A stretch of DNA of 64,000 nt from Proteus alimentorum (GTDB lineage Bacteria > Pseudomonadota > Gammaproteobacteria > Enterobacterales > Enterobacteriaceae): contig NZ_NBVR01000031.1 of the NCBI RefSeq assembly GCF_002607735.1, forward strand, positions 372,001-436,000. Reading direction: 5' to 3'. The notes below the pieces were generated by a model, which saw nothing but the letters and a program-made list of their open reading frames with translations, had not been told where the DNA came from and did no database searches. Shown in pieces: positions 21,801 through 30,403 of the stretch (the stretch's first letter is position 1; each line of letters starts with the position of its first letter). The translations under genes were made by a program, and so were the position numbers.

Positions 21801-21836
21801 AACCCGCTATAGCATTTGTTATAGCGGGTTTTTTGT
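21801..21836 (+). terminator. Terminator after prs
   Basis: AACCCGCTATA (21801-21811) pairs perfectly with TATAGCGGGTT (21820-21830), followed by TTTTTTG. Confidence 0.92.
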
Positions 21837-21863
21837 TATTTTTTCTAGATTAAGCATTTTAGG

Positions 21864-21893
21864 CAACAAAAAACCCGTTATCATTAAACGGGT
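21864..21893 (-). terminator. Terminator after ychH
   Basis: On the minus strand ACCCGTT pairs with AACGGGT (21873-21879 with 21887-21893), followed by TTTTTTGTTG. It is back to back with the prs terminator. Confidence 0.8.
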
Positions 21894-22001
21894 CTATAGG
21901 TGTGGATTACAACGCATAATAACAACTATTATTCACTTAACATCAGTTTTTAACTTCATTGTTATTTTTATCTATTCTGATATTTATTTGTGATAACAAC
22001 A

Positions 22002-22280
22002 TTATGGATAACGGTGATTGTCATGACGACGATAACGTTCATCATGGTTACGTAACCACCAATATCTTTCTGCTATTGTTTCTCTACCACCAATACGGGC
22101 GCCAGCTAACCAAATCAAAGCACCAATAAAGATCCCCATTAAAGAGATATCTGATAAAAATTCAGGCAATCCTAATGGAAAAATATGAGTAAGAAGCGTA
22201 TAACCAAGGCTACCGAGCATAACAATCATTCCCGTAGCCATACATAAATTACCAACTGCAAATGCATGTTTATATTTCAT
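22002..22280 (-). CDS. ychH: YchH-family small membrane protein (DUF2583)
   Basis: Small inner-membrane protein, 92 residues, with two hydrophobic segments (about 9-31 and 42-60) and a His/Arg-rich basic tail. The LIWLAGARIGGRETIAERYWW block is diagnostic of YchH. E. coli YchH is linked to stress response and biofilm. GGAGGTGCAAC precedes the ATG. Its place between prs and pth matches the E. coli order apart from the missing dauA. Confidence 0.9.
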   Translation of the reverse strand: MKYKHAFAVGNLCMATGMIVMLGSLGYTLLTHIFPLGLPEFLSDISLMGIFIGALIWLAGARIGGRETIAERYWWLRNHDERYRRHDNHRYP

Positions 22281-22624
22281 GTTGCACCTCCAAGCGCGTC
22301 GTCAGACGATTCAACAACAAAATACATCGAATAACCTTTTGTTCTTTGTAGTTATTATAGCCATAAATACTAAGAAGTTATTGTCGAAGGGATCACATCG
22401 CTCCGAAATATATTGACAATTCTTAACAAAAAATGTGTTTTTTCCTTTTGAAAGAAGAAAATAGCGCCAATTTCGTCATTTTCGCTCTTTTTGTTAAATC
22501 AAAAAGGTGATATTTCCTCTGTTTATCATTTCAAAGAACATTCTATGTAATCTATTTTGTGCTTCTGAGTTTAGACAGGTAAACTAGGGCCTTTCTTTTA
22601 AGACGATAACAGTGAAAGGCTATT
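22281..22624. other. Intergenic region ychH-pth with probable pth promoter
   Basis: Holds the divergent control regions. TTGTGC (22557-22562), 17 bp, TAAACT (22580-22585) is a plausible sigma-70 promoter about 40 bp before pth. A small CGTC-GTCA-GACG hairpin lies just upstream of the ychH ribosome site. No ORF is seen. Confidence 0.45.
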
Positions 22625-23209
22625 GTGAGTAAAATTAAACTTATCGTCGGGTTAGCAAACCCCGGTGCAGATTATGCCCAGACTCGCCATAATGCGGGTG
22701 CTTGGTATGTTGATTTATTGGCTCAACGTCATCAACAATCTCTAAAAGAAGAGAGTAAATTCTTTGGCTACACCGCACGCATTAATTTGAATGGTAATGA
22801 TGTTCGATTATTAGTGCCTACAACTTTTATGAATTTAAGTGGTAAAGCCGTACAAGCAATGGCAAATTTCTATCGTATTGAGCTTGATGAAATTTTAGTT
22901 GCCCATGATGAACTCGATTTACCCCCCGGTATTGTCAAAATGAAGTTAGGTGGTGGCAATGGTGGTCATAATGGGTTAAAAGATATTCAAAGTAAATTTA
23001 GCAATAACCCCAATTTCTATCGTTTACGTATTGGTATTGGTCATCCTGGTGATAAAAATAAAGTTGTTGGTTTTGTATTAGGCAAACCGCCAATGAGTGA
23101 GCAAAAACTCATTGATGATGCGATTGATGAAGCCCTTTCATGTACAGATATTCTGATGCGTGACGGCTATGAAAAAGCAATAAACCGCTTACATAGCTTT
23201 AAAGCTTAA
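22625..23209 (+). CDS. pth: Peptidyl-tRNA hydrolase
   Basis: Cleaves peptidyl-tRNA released from stalled ribosomes. It starts at GTG 22625 ([13 protein letters not shown]). Catalytic His22 (TRHNAGAWY), the block [17 protein letters not shown] and HDELDLPPG are conserved. Length 194. It is followed by ychF, the usual pair. Confidence 0.97.
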   Translation: MSKIKLIVGLANPGADYAQTRHNAGAWYVDLLAQRHQQSLKEESKFFGYTARINLNGNDVRLLVPTTFMNLSGKAVQAMANFYRIELDEILVAHDELDLPPGIVKMKLGGGNGGHNGLKDIQSKFSNNPNFYRLRIGIGHPGDKNKVVGFVLGKPPMSEQKLIDDAIDEALSCTDILMRDGYEKAINRLHSFKA

Positions 23210-23397
23210 TGAGTACTAGTCAGCAAACTAAATTGCTTTCAAATTATTAAGTGGGTAAATCACCCTCTTCTTTTGCGCGATTAATCCCTGATGATTTAAT
23301 CAAACAGGGATTTGTTCTATAATGGCGCCAAATTTTTTTAACAGCACACAACAGGAACACTCCCTCCTGTTGTTTTTATGTGACAAGGTGAACGTTT

Positions 23398-24489
23398 ATG
23401 GGATTTAAATGTGGTATCGTCGGTCTGCCTAACGTAGGGAAATCTACACTGTTTAATGCCTTAACTAAGGCAGGTATTGAGGCAGCCAACTTCCCATTCT
23501 GTACTATCGAACCAAACACAGGTGTTGTGCCAATGCCTGATCCTCGCTTAGATAAATTAGCTGAAATTGTTAAACCACAGCGTATTTTACCTACCACAAT
23601 GGAATTCGTTGATATCGCGGGTTTAGTCAAAGGCGCCTCTAAAGGTGAAGGTTTAGGTAACCAATTCCTAACCAATATTCGTGAAACGGAAGCCATTGGC
23701 CATGTGGTTCGTTGTTTTGAAAATGACAATATCATTCATGTTGCTGGTAAAGTCGATCCTGCTGAAGATATCGAGACCATCAACACTGAATTAGCACTTT
23801 CTGACTTGGATACCTGTGAACGTGCAATGCACCGTAATCAGAAAAAAGCCAAAGGTGGCGATAAAGTTGCTAAAGCAGAAATGGAAGTATTAGAAAAATG
23901 CTTACCGCATTTAGAAAATGCAGGTATGTTGCGTGCTTTAGATTTAACTGAAGAAGAAAAAGCGACTATTCGTTATTTAAGCTTCTTAACGTTAAAACCA
24001 ACAATGTATATTGCAAACGTTAATGAAGATGGTTTTGAGAATAACCCTTATCTTGAAACCGTTCGTAAAATTGCCGAAGCGGAAGGCTCTGTGGTTGTGC
24101 CTGTTTGTGCCGCTATCGAAGCAGATATTGCTGAGTTAGAAGATGCTGAGCGTGAAGAGTTTATGCAAGATTTAGGCATTGAAGAGCCCGGTTTAAACCG
24201 TGTTATTCGTGCAGGTTACGCATTACTGAACTTACAAACTTACTTCACGGCTGGCGTTAAAGAAGTACGTGCATGGACAATCCCTGTAGGTGCCACAGCA
24301 CCACAAGCCGCAGGTAAAATCCACACTGACTTTGAAAAAGGCTTTATCCGTGCACAAACTATCGCTTATAACGATTTCATCACTTACGGCGGTGAACAAG
24401 GCGCGAAAGAAGCGGGCAAAATGCGTGCAGAAGGTAAAGAATATATCGTTCAAGATGGCGATGTAATGAACTTCTTGTTTAATGTGTAA
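23398..24489 (+). CDS. ychF: Ribosome-binding ATPase YchF (OLA1 family)
   Basis: Obg-like P-loop NTPase that prefers ATP. P-loop GLPNVGKST is at residues 9-17, and the switch region [19 protein letters not shown] follows. The C-terminal TGS domain (about 275-363; [12 protein letters not shown]-like region and [19 protein letters not shown] end) is intact. Length 363. It acts with ribosomes and redox stress signalling in E. coli. Confidence 0.97.
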   Translation: MGFKCGIVGLPNVGKSTLFNALTKAGIEAANFPFCTIEPNTGVVPMPDPRLDKLAEIVKPQRILPTTMEFVDIAGLVKGASKGEGLGNQFLTNIRETEAIGHVVRCFENDNIIHVAGKVDPAEDIETINTELALSDLDTCERAMHRNQKKAKGGDKVAKAEMEVLEKCLPHLENAGMLRALDLTEEEKATIRYLSFLTLKPTMYIANVNEDGFENNPYLETVRKIAEAEGSVVVPVCAAIEADIAELEDAEREEFMQDLGIEEPGLNRVIRAGYALLNLQTYFTAGVKEVRAWTIPVGATAPQAAGKIHTDFEKGFIRAQTIAYNDFITYGGEQGAKEAGKMRAEGKEYIVQDGDVMNFLFNV

Positions 24490-24541
24490 GCCTACACTCT
24501 AGTCTCATACTGTTTCACAAAGTATCATTTTATAAAAAAAC

Positions 24542-24583
24542 AGCATAAAATTCATTGCATTAACTGGGTTTTATGCTTTTTTT
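24542..24583 (+). terminator. Terminator after ychF
   Basis: AGCATAAAA (24542-24550) pairs with TTTTATGCT (24569-24577) across an 18-nt loop, followed by TTTTTT. Confidence 0.75.
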
Positions 24584-24684
24584 ATGTCTCATTCAGTTTC
24601 ATAAAAGCCTATAATTTAACCCATTCTTAATTAATCCTTTGATTTATGGATGGTTATTATTTTATTGAACCTAGCCACCGCTTG

Positions 24685-24809
24685 TACTCTAAATAATTCG
24701 AAGTGCAGCTAGGCGACAAATAAATGAGTCGCTAGAAGCATACATAAGTATGTGACTAGTGCGAATAAACGTAGTCAACAACGCTACAACTTGAAGTATC
24801 ACGAGTATA
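24685..24809 (+). repeat. ERIC (intergenic repeat unit) element
   Basis: A 125-bp element beginning TACTCTAAATAATTCG and ending ACTTGAAGTATCACGAGTA, with the central GTATGTGACTAGTGCG block related to the classic ERIC2 primer site. Length and imperfect palindromy fit the 126-127-bp ERIC/IRU family of Enterobacterales. It sits directly upstream of the fic remnant; its right end is 2 bp from the remnant's ATG. Confidence 0.88.
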
Positions 24810-24811
24810 AA

Positions 24812-25096
24812 ATGAATAGATATGATGTATCTAATAGCGAAGGAAAATTTGCTGAAGGCTCTGATAAAGAAGTAGTACATGTGGAATTAATTCTGATACA
24901 TCCGTTTAGAGAAGGAAATGGGCGCTTATCGCGCTTACTTGCTGATGTGATGGCGGTACAAGCTGGATTTCAACCGTTAGACTACGAAAGTTGGACTCAA
25001 CACCCCGAGCAGTACATCGCAGCAATCCACGCAGGGCTAAACCTTAACTATGAACCCATGAAATATTGGGTTAATGAAGCCTTAAAAGCGAACTAG
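24812..25096 (+). pseudogene. fic: fic gene with large in-frame internal deletion
   Basis: The 94-codon frame joins a typical Fic N-terminus (MNRYDVSNSEGKFAEGSDKE) directly to the second half of a Fic domain (VVHVELILIHPFREGNGRLS and onward). Fic enzymes transfer AMP to target proteins; the catalytic HPFREGNGR motif is intact. A full Fic of this type is about 200 residues, so roughly 100 residues, including the flap and the helices before the active site, are missing. The frame is kept, so a short protein could be made, but it should not fold as an active Fic domain. The ATG follows an ERIC element. Confidence 0.75.
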
Positions 25097-25257
25097 AGCG
25101 CGAGTTTTAAATGCCCAAACTTCTCACGTTTCGCTTTCATCTCTTCTTCAAGACGGCGAGACTCTTGCCCTGTTTCAATCGCTGTAGAGGTTGCTACCGA
25201 ACGAATAAGCTGGATACGAGTTGGTCTTGTTACTTGAATTAATTCATTTTTTTTCAT
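25093..25257 (-). CDS. Small 54-residue protein convergent with the fic remnant
   Basis: An ORF from ATG 25257 to TAG 25093 gives MKKNELIQVTRPTRIQLI followed by RSVATSTAIETGQESRRLEE and a Lys/Glu-rich helical end. It overlaps the fic remnant stop by two bases on the opposite strand. GTGAG lies upstream as a weak ribosome site. The segment STAIETGQ loosely recalls the [S/T]xxxE[G/N] inhibitory helix of Fic antitoxins, though the last position is Thr, not Gly or Asn. Function is not known; a Fic-associated role is speculation. Confidence 0.5.
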   Translation of the reverse strand: MKKNELIQVTRPTRIQLIRSVATSTAIETGQESRRLEEEMKAKREKFGHLKLAL

Positions 25258-25567
25258 GATAGTCTCACTTCAAACAGGTATTAGTGCATTTTATCATCGT
25301 TGTTTTATATGGCAACATAGATCACTTTTCTAGTTAAAAATTTTACAGCATAAGGTTGTTCCATTTCCGTCTGCTTTGATTAATTGAACTCACAGCACCA
25401 AACTGCCTATCAGATTATGTTAACCCTATACAATAGATTAGTGTTTTATACTGATGTAGTTTTACTTTGATAATCTTATATGTACTATTTTATTAGGCAC
25501 CTTGTTCTAAATGAGTACAAATATAAAAAATAAAAACATTAAAAATCAATTAAATAACAGATCAATT

Positions 25568-25588
25568 AAGGTTTAAGGTTTAAGGTTT
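25568..25588. repeat. Three tandem AAGGTTT heptamers
   Basis: Exact AAGGTTT units at 25568, 25575 and 25582, followed by AA. It is a small microsatellite in non-coding DNA. Confidence 0.85.
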
Positions 25589-25644
25589 AATGTGTAAACT
25601 TATCGTTTAGTTTTACATTATCTTATTAAGTATCCAGTCTCGCT

Positions 25645-25687
25645 AAAAAACACAAAGTACATGAAATTATATGGGCTTTGTGTTTTT
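25645..25687. terminator. Bidirectional terminator downstream of the LysR gene
   Basis: AACACAAAG (25649-25657) pairs with CTTTGTGTT (25676-25684) across an 18-nt loop, with A run on the left and T run on the right, so it can work in both directions. It lies about 95 bp past the LysR stop. Confidence 0.7.
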
Positions 25688-25781
25688 TACTCTCTTAGGT
25701 TAAGTGTCAAAAGAATAAAGGAACCAATATGCTCATAAATTGCGAGGCTTTCTAACACCTGTATTATCGTCGGAATATCTT

Positions 25782-26723
25782 TTATTTATTATTTATGATA
25801 GGCCTTAACAAATCACTGTATAATTCCGCAAGCACCCCATTGTTTGTAAACTCTTTTTTGATCCACTGTGTTACTAACCCTGAGGCTGAATGTTGTATCG
25901 CCAGCAACATATTCGAATCTTGTCTTGTGTTTTGAATTTTTTTTGTTACTAACACACCGTTTTTTACATGATCTTTCACCATATAATCAGGCAAAAAACC
26001 AATCCCCTCACCTAGAATTTGACACTGACATTTAGTATTAAAATCGGGAACTTGAATCGCTTCTTGTCCATGTAATAACCAGCCTACTCGTTTATTAATA
26101 GTATGCGCCGTGTCTTCAACCATAATATTCGGATATAAACGTAATTGGCTTTCAGCGAGAGGTTCTGGCATTAATGCTAATGGGTGTGTTGAAGCGATGG
26201 CAAATTCCCAGCGGATAGCACCAATTTCCGTATAATCTATGCCGCCGCCATCCATTAATGTACCCGGAGCCCCAATCGCAATATCGGAATGATTGTTAAT
26301 AATTGAATCCCAAACCCCATTATAAACTTCTGTCTTTACGGTAATTTGGCAGGTTGCAAATTGTTTTTTTAAAATTTGTAATAACTTCGCGGTATGATAT
26401 GGCGTATAAAGTAATTGGTTAATACAAATACGCACTCTGGCTTCAATACCTTGCTCAATGGAATAAATTCCTTTTTTAATCAAGTGAAAATTATTTACTA
26501 AATCCGTGGCTTTTCGGTAAAAATAATACCCCGCTTCAGTCAGTTCAATATTACGGGTATCTCGAATAAAAAGGGCAACATCTAAATAAGTTTCAATACG
26601 TTTGATGGTATAACTCACCGCCGATGTTGTGATACCTAACTCTTCAGCAGCTTTACTAAAACTTGCAAATTTGGCCGCTGTAATATAGGTCAGTAAATTT
26701 TCTTCGGTAAAAATCGAATTCAT
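25782..26723 (-). CDS. LysR-family transcriptional regulator
   Basis: LTTR of 313 residues. N-terminal winged HTH (YITAAKFASFSKAAEELGIT, then TSAVSYTIKRIE), then a periplasmic-binding-like effector domain (about 90-300). It diverges from the ankyrin-FdrA-carbamate kinase cluster across 588 bp, the classic layout for a regulator and its target operon. The effector is probably the substrate or an intermediate of that pathway; this is inferred from position. Confidence 0.85.
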   Translation of the reverse strand: MNSIFTEENLLTYITAAKFASFSKAAEELGITTSAVSYTIKRIETYLDVALFIRDTRNIELTEAGYYFYRKATDLVNNFHLIKKGIYSIEQGIEARVRICINQLLYTPYHTAKLLQILKKQFATCQITVKTEVYNGVWDSIINNHSDIAIGAPGTLMDGGGIDYTEIGAIRWEFAIASTHPLALMPEPLAESQLRLYPNIMVEDTAHTINKRVGWLLHGQEAIQVPDFNTKCQCQILGEGIGFLPDYMVKDHVKNGVLVTKKIQNTRQDSNMLLAIQHSASGLVTQWIKKEFTNNGVLAELYSDLLRPIINNK

Positions 26724-27311
26724 TATCCCCCCGCTACATTCGAAAAAAGAATCCCATTAAATCTTTAGCAAAAACTATTTAATAATCTTAAATTTTAACC
26801 CTTTATCATTATATGACACACTAAAAGCATGATACATCAAGCTTATTAATGACAGACTCTTTATAGCATGTAAAAAAATAAGGCTCCAAGATAAAAACAA
26901 AAAATTTATTTAATTTTATTGAGTTAAGCTTACAACAATGTATTAAAACTTTTATTTCTCTTTTAAATTATAAGAATTTAACAATTATAAAACATTTAAT
27001 TTGAGGCCTATCACAGATTTGATTAAATCCCAATTGCATTAGTGAATTGACAAAAACAATTCAAATAAACAGACTAAAAAACAAACAAAACGCATCAAAA
27101 AAAGACAAAAAATCATGCTCTCACGCACAAAAATGACGCATTATGCAATTTAATTCAATAATAGATAGACTAATTGATGAATTAAATTTAAGTGGATTCT
27201 ATTTATTAATACGAGTTGTTATGATTTATCCATTATAAATAATCTTTAACTTGTCTTTATCTATTTGGTTATGGTGAATAACATTTCAAATAACCAATAC
27301 AGGAGAATATC
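26724..27311. other. Long AT-rich control region between LysR gene and catabolic cluster
   Basis: 588 bp with no ORF and very low GC, rich in short A and T tracts. It must carry the promoters of the divergent LysR gene and the operon starting at 27312. Several T-N11-A matches exist, but in DNA this AT-rich none is convincing. The length is unusual for an LTTR divergent region. Confidence 0.5.
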
Positions 27312-27917
27312 ATGACAACAAACACATTAGCGCAAGACTTTTTGAATGCAGCAGAACAAGGGCAATTAGAAATACTAAAAAACTGTCTTGAAAAAGGTGT
27401 CGATATTAATATTACCAATCGACAAGGTCGTACCGCTATTGTCAATGCCAGTTTAAACAAACACTATGACTGTGTTTCTTTTCTTATTAATGCAGGAGCA
27501 GATATTAATAAACAAGATCAAACCTGCTTTAATCCTTTTTTATTAAGCTGCCTGAATAATGACTTAACATTACTTCGCCTTGTATTACCTGCAAATCCTA
27601 ATTTAGATTTATTAACCCGTTTTGGTGGTGTGGGTATTACACCTGCTAGTGAAAAAGGTCATGTTGAAATTGTCCGTGAGTTATTAGAAAAAACAGAGAT
27701 TAATGTCAATCATACTAATTTTGTCGGCTGGACCCCTTTACTTGAAGCTATCGTATTAAATGATGGAGGAGAGAAACAGCAACAAATCGTTAAACTGTTA
27801 TTAGAACATGGTGCTAATCCTCATATGACAGATAAATACGGTAAAAAACCCTTAGAGCTGGCAAAAGAAAAAGGCTATACCGAAATAGCTAATTTACTGA
27901 TTGCAGCAGGTGCATAA
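27312..27917 (+). CDS. Ankyrin-repeat protein, first gene of the fdrA cluster
   Basis: A 201-residue cytoplasmic protein made of about five ankyrin repeats (for example NITNRQGRTAIVNASLNKHY and MTDKYGKKPLELAKEKGYTE). There is no signal peptide or catalytic domain. CAGGAGA precedes the ATG. It ends 22 bp before the DUF2877 gene, so it is co-transcribed with the transcarbamylase genes. Ankyrin proteins bind partner proteins; here it may organise or regulate the pathway enzymes, but that is inference. Confidence 0.8.
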   Translation: MTTNTLAQDFLNAAEQGQLEILKNCLEKGVDINITNRQGRTAIVNASLNKHYDCVSFLINAGADINKQDQTCFNPFLLSCLNNDLTLLRLVLPANPNLDLLTRFGGVGITPASEKGHVEIVRELLEKTEINVNHTNFVGWTPLLEAIVLNDGGEKQQQIVKLLLEHGANPHMTDKYGKKPLELAKEKGYTEIANLLIAAGA

Positions 27918-27939
27918 ATCAATATAAGCAAGGAGATTT

Positions 27940-28863
27940 GTGAATAAACACACATCTCATCGGCAAATACTATATGGATTAACGGCTGATACACACTTTC
28001 TTGAACTTTTGCATCAGCCTTCGTTATCAGGAACAATAAAACAAGTATTCAATAAAGCAATTAATTTTTCGATTAATAATACACTTTATACGTTGCTTTG
28101 TTCCCAATTAGATAACGCCCCAAATAGTTGTCGAATAATAAATAAATCATTTTCATCTTTAAATATAAAAGAAAATGATTTGGTTAGGATTACTAATAAT
28201 GAAATGTATATTGGAGAAAATTATTTAATCTCATTTCCACTGTGTAAAAAATGGCAAAAGAAAAACATTAAATTTCATCAGAAAAAATTAAATAGTCATG
28301 ATTATTTGTTATTTTTAAATTCACAGATAGATAAACTTGATCTTATTTTGAAAGATAACACGCATTCTCTTTTTAATTATCGAGGAGATAATTTTTTTTA
28401 TCTCCAAGTTTCAAATAAGTTAAATACATTACGTTCTGAATTAATAAATTCATTAATTAATCAAGAACATGAAAGCTTAAAAAAGATTATTCATCAATTT
28501 GTTGGATTAGGTATTGGGCTAACGCCCTCAGGCGATGATTACTTAGTGGGGTTAATGGCTTTTTTATTATTGGAACAACACCCTATTCATTCTCTTTCTC
28601 CCTTTTTTTATCACGGGATTATGCAAAGTACGATGAATACGACCCCTATTAGCGCCATCACCTTGGAAAAGGCTTTAGAACAAGAATATCGCGAAAATAT
28701 GTATCAACTCATACAGAGTTTAGTTGATGCACAAGAGACAAATATTTATTCACACGTTTTAGCTATTTTAAATATCGGGTCAAGTTCAGGCAGCGACATG
28801 TTATTTGGTATTCGTGATGCCTTGTTCATTACCCATTATTTCGGAGAAAGAGATGTCAATTAA
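27940..28863 (+). CDS. DUF2877 protein, AllH-like transcarbamylase subunit
   Basis: DUF2877 family, 307 residues. It starts at GTG 27940 after AAGGAG. The conserved core is FVGLGIGLTPSGDDYLVGLM (residues about 187-206) and the C-terminal GSSSGSDMLFG. In E. coli the family member YlbF (AllH) is needed with FdrA and YlbE for oxamate transcarbamylase activity. The first half is poorly conserved and Asn/Lys-rich. It overlaps fdrA by 11 bp. Confidence 0.8.
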   Translation: MNKHTSHRQILYGLTADTHFLELLHQPSLSGTIKQVFNKAINFSINNTLYTLLCSQLDNAPNSCRIINKSFSSLNIKENDLVRITNNEMYIGENYLISFPLCKKWQKKNIKFHQKKLNSHDYLLFLNSQIDKLDLILKDNTHSLFNYRGDNFFYLQVSNKLNTLRSELINSLINQEHESLKKIIHQFVGLGIGLTPSGDDYLVGLMAFLLLEQHPIHSLSPFFYHGIMQSTMNTTPISAITLEKALEQEYRENMYQLIQSLVDAQETNIYSHVLAILNIGSSSGSDMLFGIRDALFITHYFGERDVN

Positions 28864-30403
28864 AGTTGTCATAAAAAAGAACACTTATTTTGATTCAGTT
28901 TCACTGATGTCGATTTCAACAAAAGCAAACCAACTTGATAATGTTGAACAAGCTTTCGTTGCAATGGCAACTGAAATGAATAAAGGCGTATTAAAAAATT
29001 TAGGCTTATTAAACGCTGAATTAGAAGACGCTAAAAATGGCGATTTAATGATTGTCATAAAAGGTGCAAGTGATGAAGCAAATGAAATCACACTTGCTGC
29101 GATTGAAGCACTTTTTGTCAAGAAAAATCAAAATAGTGGACAACACGAAGCAAAATACGCCACGATTAATTCCGCTAAAAGTCATATTCCAGAAGCAAAC
29201 TTAGCCGTCATTTCTGTCAATGGTCAATTTGCGGCTCGAGAGGCACGCATTGCATTAGAAAATGATCTCAACGTTATGCTGTTTTCTGACAACGTGTCCA
29301 TTGAAGATGAATTATCACTGAAACAATTAGCCAGTCAAAAAGGCCTGCTCATGATGGGGCCTGACTGCGGAACGGCCATCATCAATGGTACAGCACTCTG
29401 TTTTGGTAATAGTGTACGCCAAGGCAATATTGGTATTATTGGTGCGTCAGGCACTGGTAGCCAAGAACTGAGTGTGCGTATTCATGAGTTTGGTGCGGGT
29501 GTTTCTCAGCTTATTGGCACTGGTGGACGTGATCTGAGTGAAAAAATTGGCGGCATCATGATGATTGATGCTCTCAAAATGCTGGATGCTGATGATAATA
29601 CAAAAGTCATCGTGTTAATTTCTAAGCCACCAGCAGCCATGGTTGCGAAAAAAGTGTTAGAACAAGCCGAAAAATGCCATAAGCCGGTTGTAGTTTGTTT
29701 CTTAGGTAGCCAACCGCTTCCAGAAGATAAATCTGGACTTATCTTTGCTCAAGGCACCAAAGAAGCAGCCTTAAAAGCCGTTCTGTTAACGGGTATTCGC
29801 CAAGAAGACTTAGACTTACATCCTCTTAATCTCCCTTTGATTGATGAAGTCAGAGCCCTCCTCAAACCAGAACAAAAATATATTCGTGGTTTATTCTGTG
29901 GTGGCACACTCTGCGATGAGGCAATGTTTAGTGCGCTTGAAAAGTACGATGATGTTTATAGTAACATTCAACCTAATCCTGATTTCCGCTTAAAAGATCT
30001 CAATAAAAGCATTGCTCATACTTTCCTCGATTTTGGTGATGATGACTTTACCAATGGTAAACCACACCCAATGATCGACCCCACAAATCGCATTGAACGC
30101 TTACTGCAAGAAGCTCGTGATCCAGAAGTTGGCGTCATTATGATGGATTTTATCTTAGGTTTTGGCTCTCACGAAGATCCGGTTGGTGTCATGATTGATG
30201 CCATTAAAGAAGCTAAAAATATCGCTCAACAAGACGGTCGTGAACTCGTGATCTTAGGTTACGTTTTAGGTACTGACCAAGATACTCCTTCTATGGATGC
30301 CCAAGTCAAAATGCTCACTGATGCTGGAGTCATTTGGGCGAGTAGTAGTACCAATACTGGTTTACTGGGTCGTGAATTTGTCTGGAAAGGAGAAAAAGCA
30401 TAA
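28853..30403 (+). CDS. fdrA: FdrA-family (AllF-like) transcarbamylase subunit
   Basis: FdrA protein, 516 residues from ATG 28853 (MSIKVVIKKNTYFDSVSLMS), with GGAGAAAGAG upstream. It carries a succinyl-CoA-synthetase-like nucleotide fold (GIIGASGTGSQELSVRI, then LIGTGGRDLSEKIGG) and the second half LFCGGTLCDEAMFSALEK. E. coli FdrA (AllF) is a subunit of oxamate carbamoyltransferase. Overlaps at both ends show tight coupling with the DUF2877 and DUF1116 genes. The exact carbamoyl donor substrate here is not known. Confidence 0.9.
   Translation: MSIKVVIKKNTYFDSVSLMSISTKANQLDNVEQAFVAMATEMNKGVLKNLGLLNAELEDAKNGDLMIVIKGASDEANEITLAAIEALFVKKNQNSGQHEAKYATINSAKSHIPEANLAVISVNGQFAAREARIALENDLNVMLFSDNVSIEDELSLKQLASQKGLLMMGPDCGTAIINGTALCFGNSVRQGNIGIIGASGTGSQELSVRIHEFGAGVSQLIGTGGRDLSEKIGGIMMIDALKMLDADDNTKVIVLISKPPAAMVAKKVLEQAEKCHKPVVVCFLGSQPLPEDKSGLIFAQGTKEAALKAVLLTGIRQEDLDLHPLNLPLIDEVRALLKPEQKYIRGLFCGGTLCDEAMFSALEKYDDVYSNIQPNPDFRLKDLNKSIAHTFLDFGDDDFTNGKPHPMIDPTNRIERLLQEARDPEVGVIMMDFILGFGSHEDPVGVMIDAIKEAKNIAQQDGRELVILGYVLGTDQDTPSMDAQVKMLTDAGVIWASSSTNTGLLGREFVWKGEKA

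Larger units (their letters stand above)
25258..25781. other. Intergenic region between small ORF and LysR gene
   Basis: 524 bp, AT-rich. Contains three AAGGTTT heptamers and a bidirectional terminator, listed separately. Nothing else is convincing. Confidence 0.5.

Noticed and set aside
24752-24811. Upstream extension of the fic remnant frame (ATG at 24752)
   Set aside because: These 20 codons lie inside the ERIC element; the Fic-like sequence begins at the ATG at 24812.
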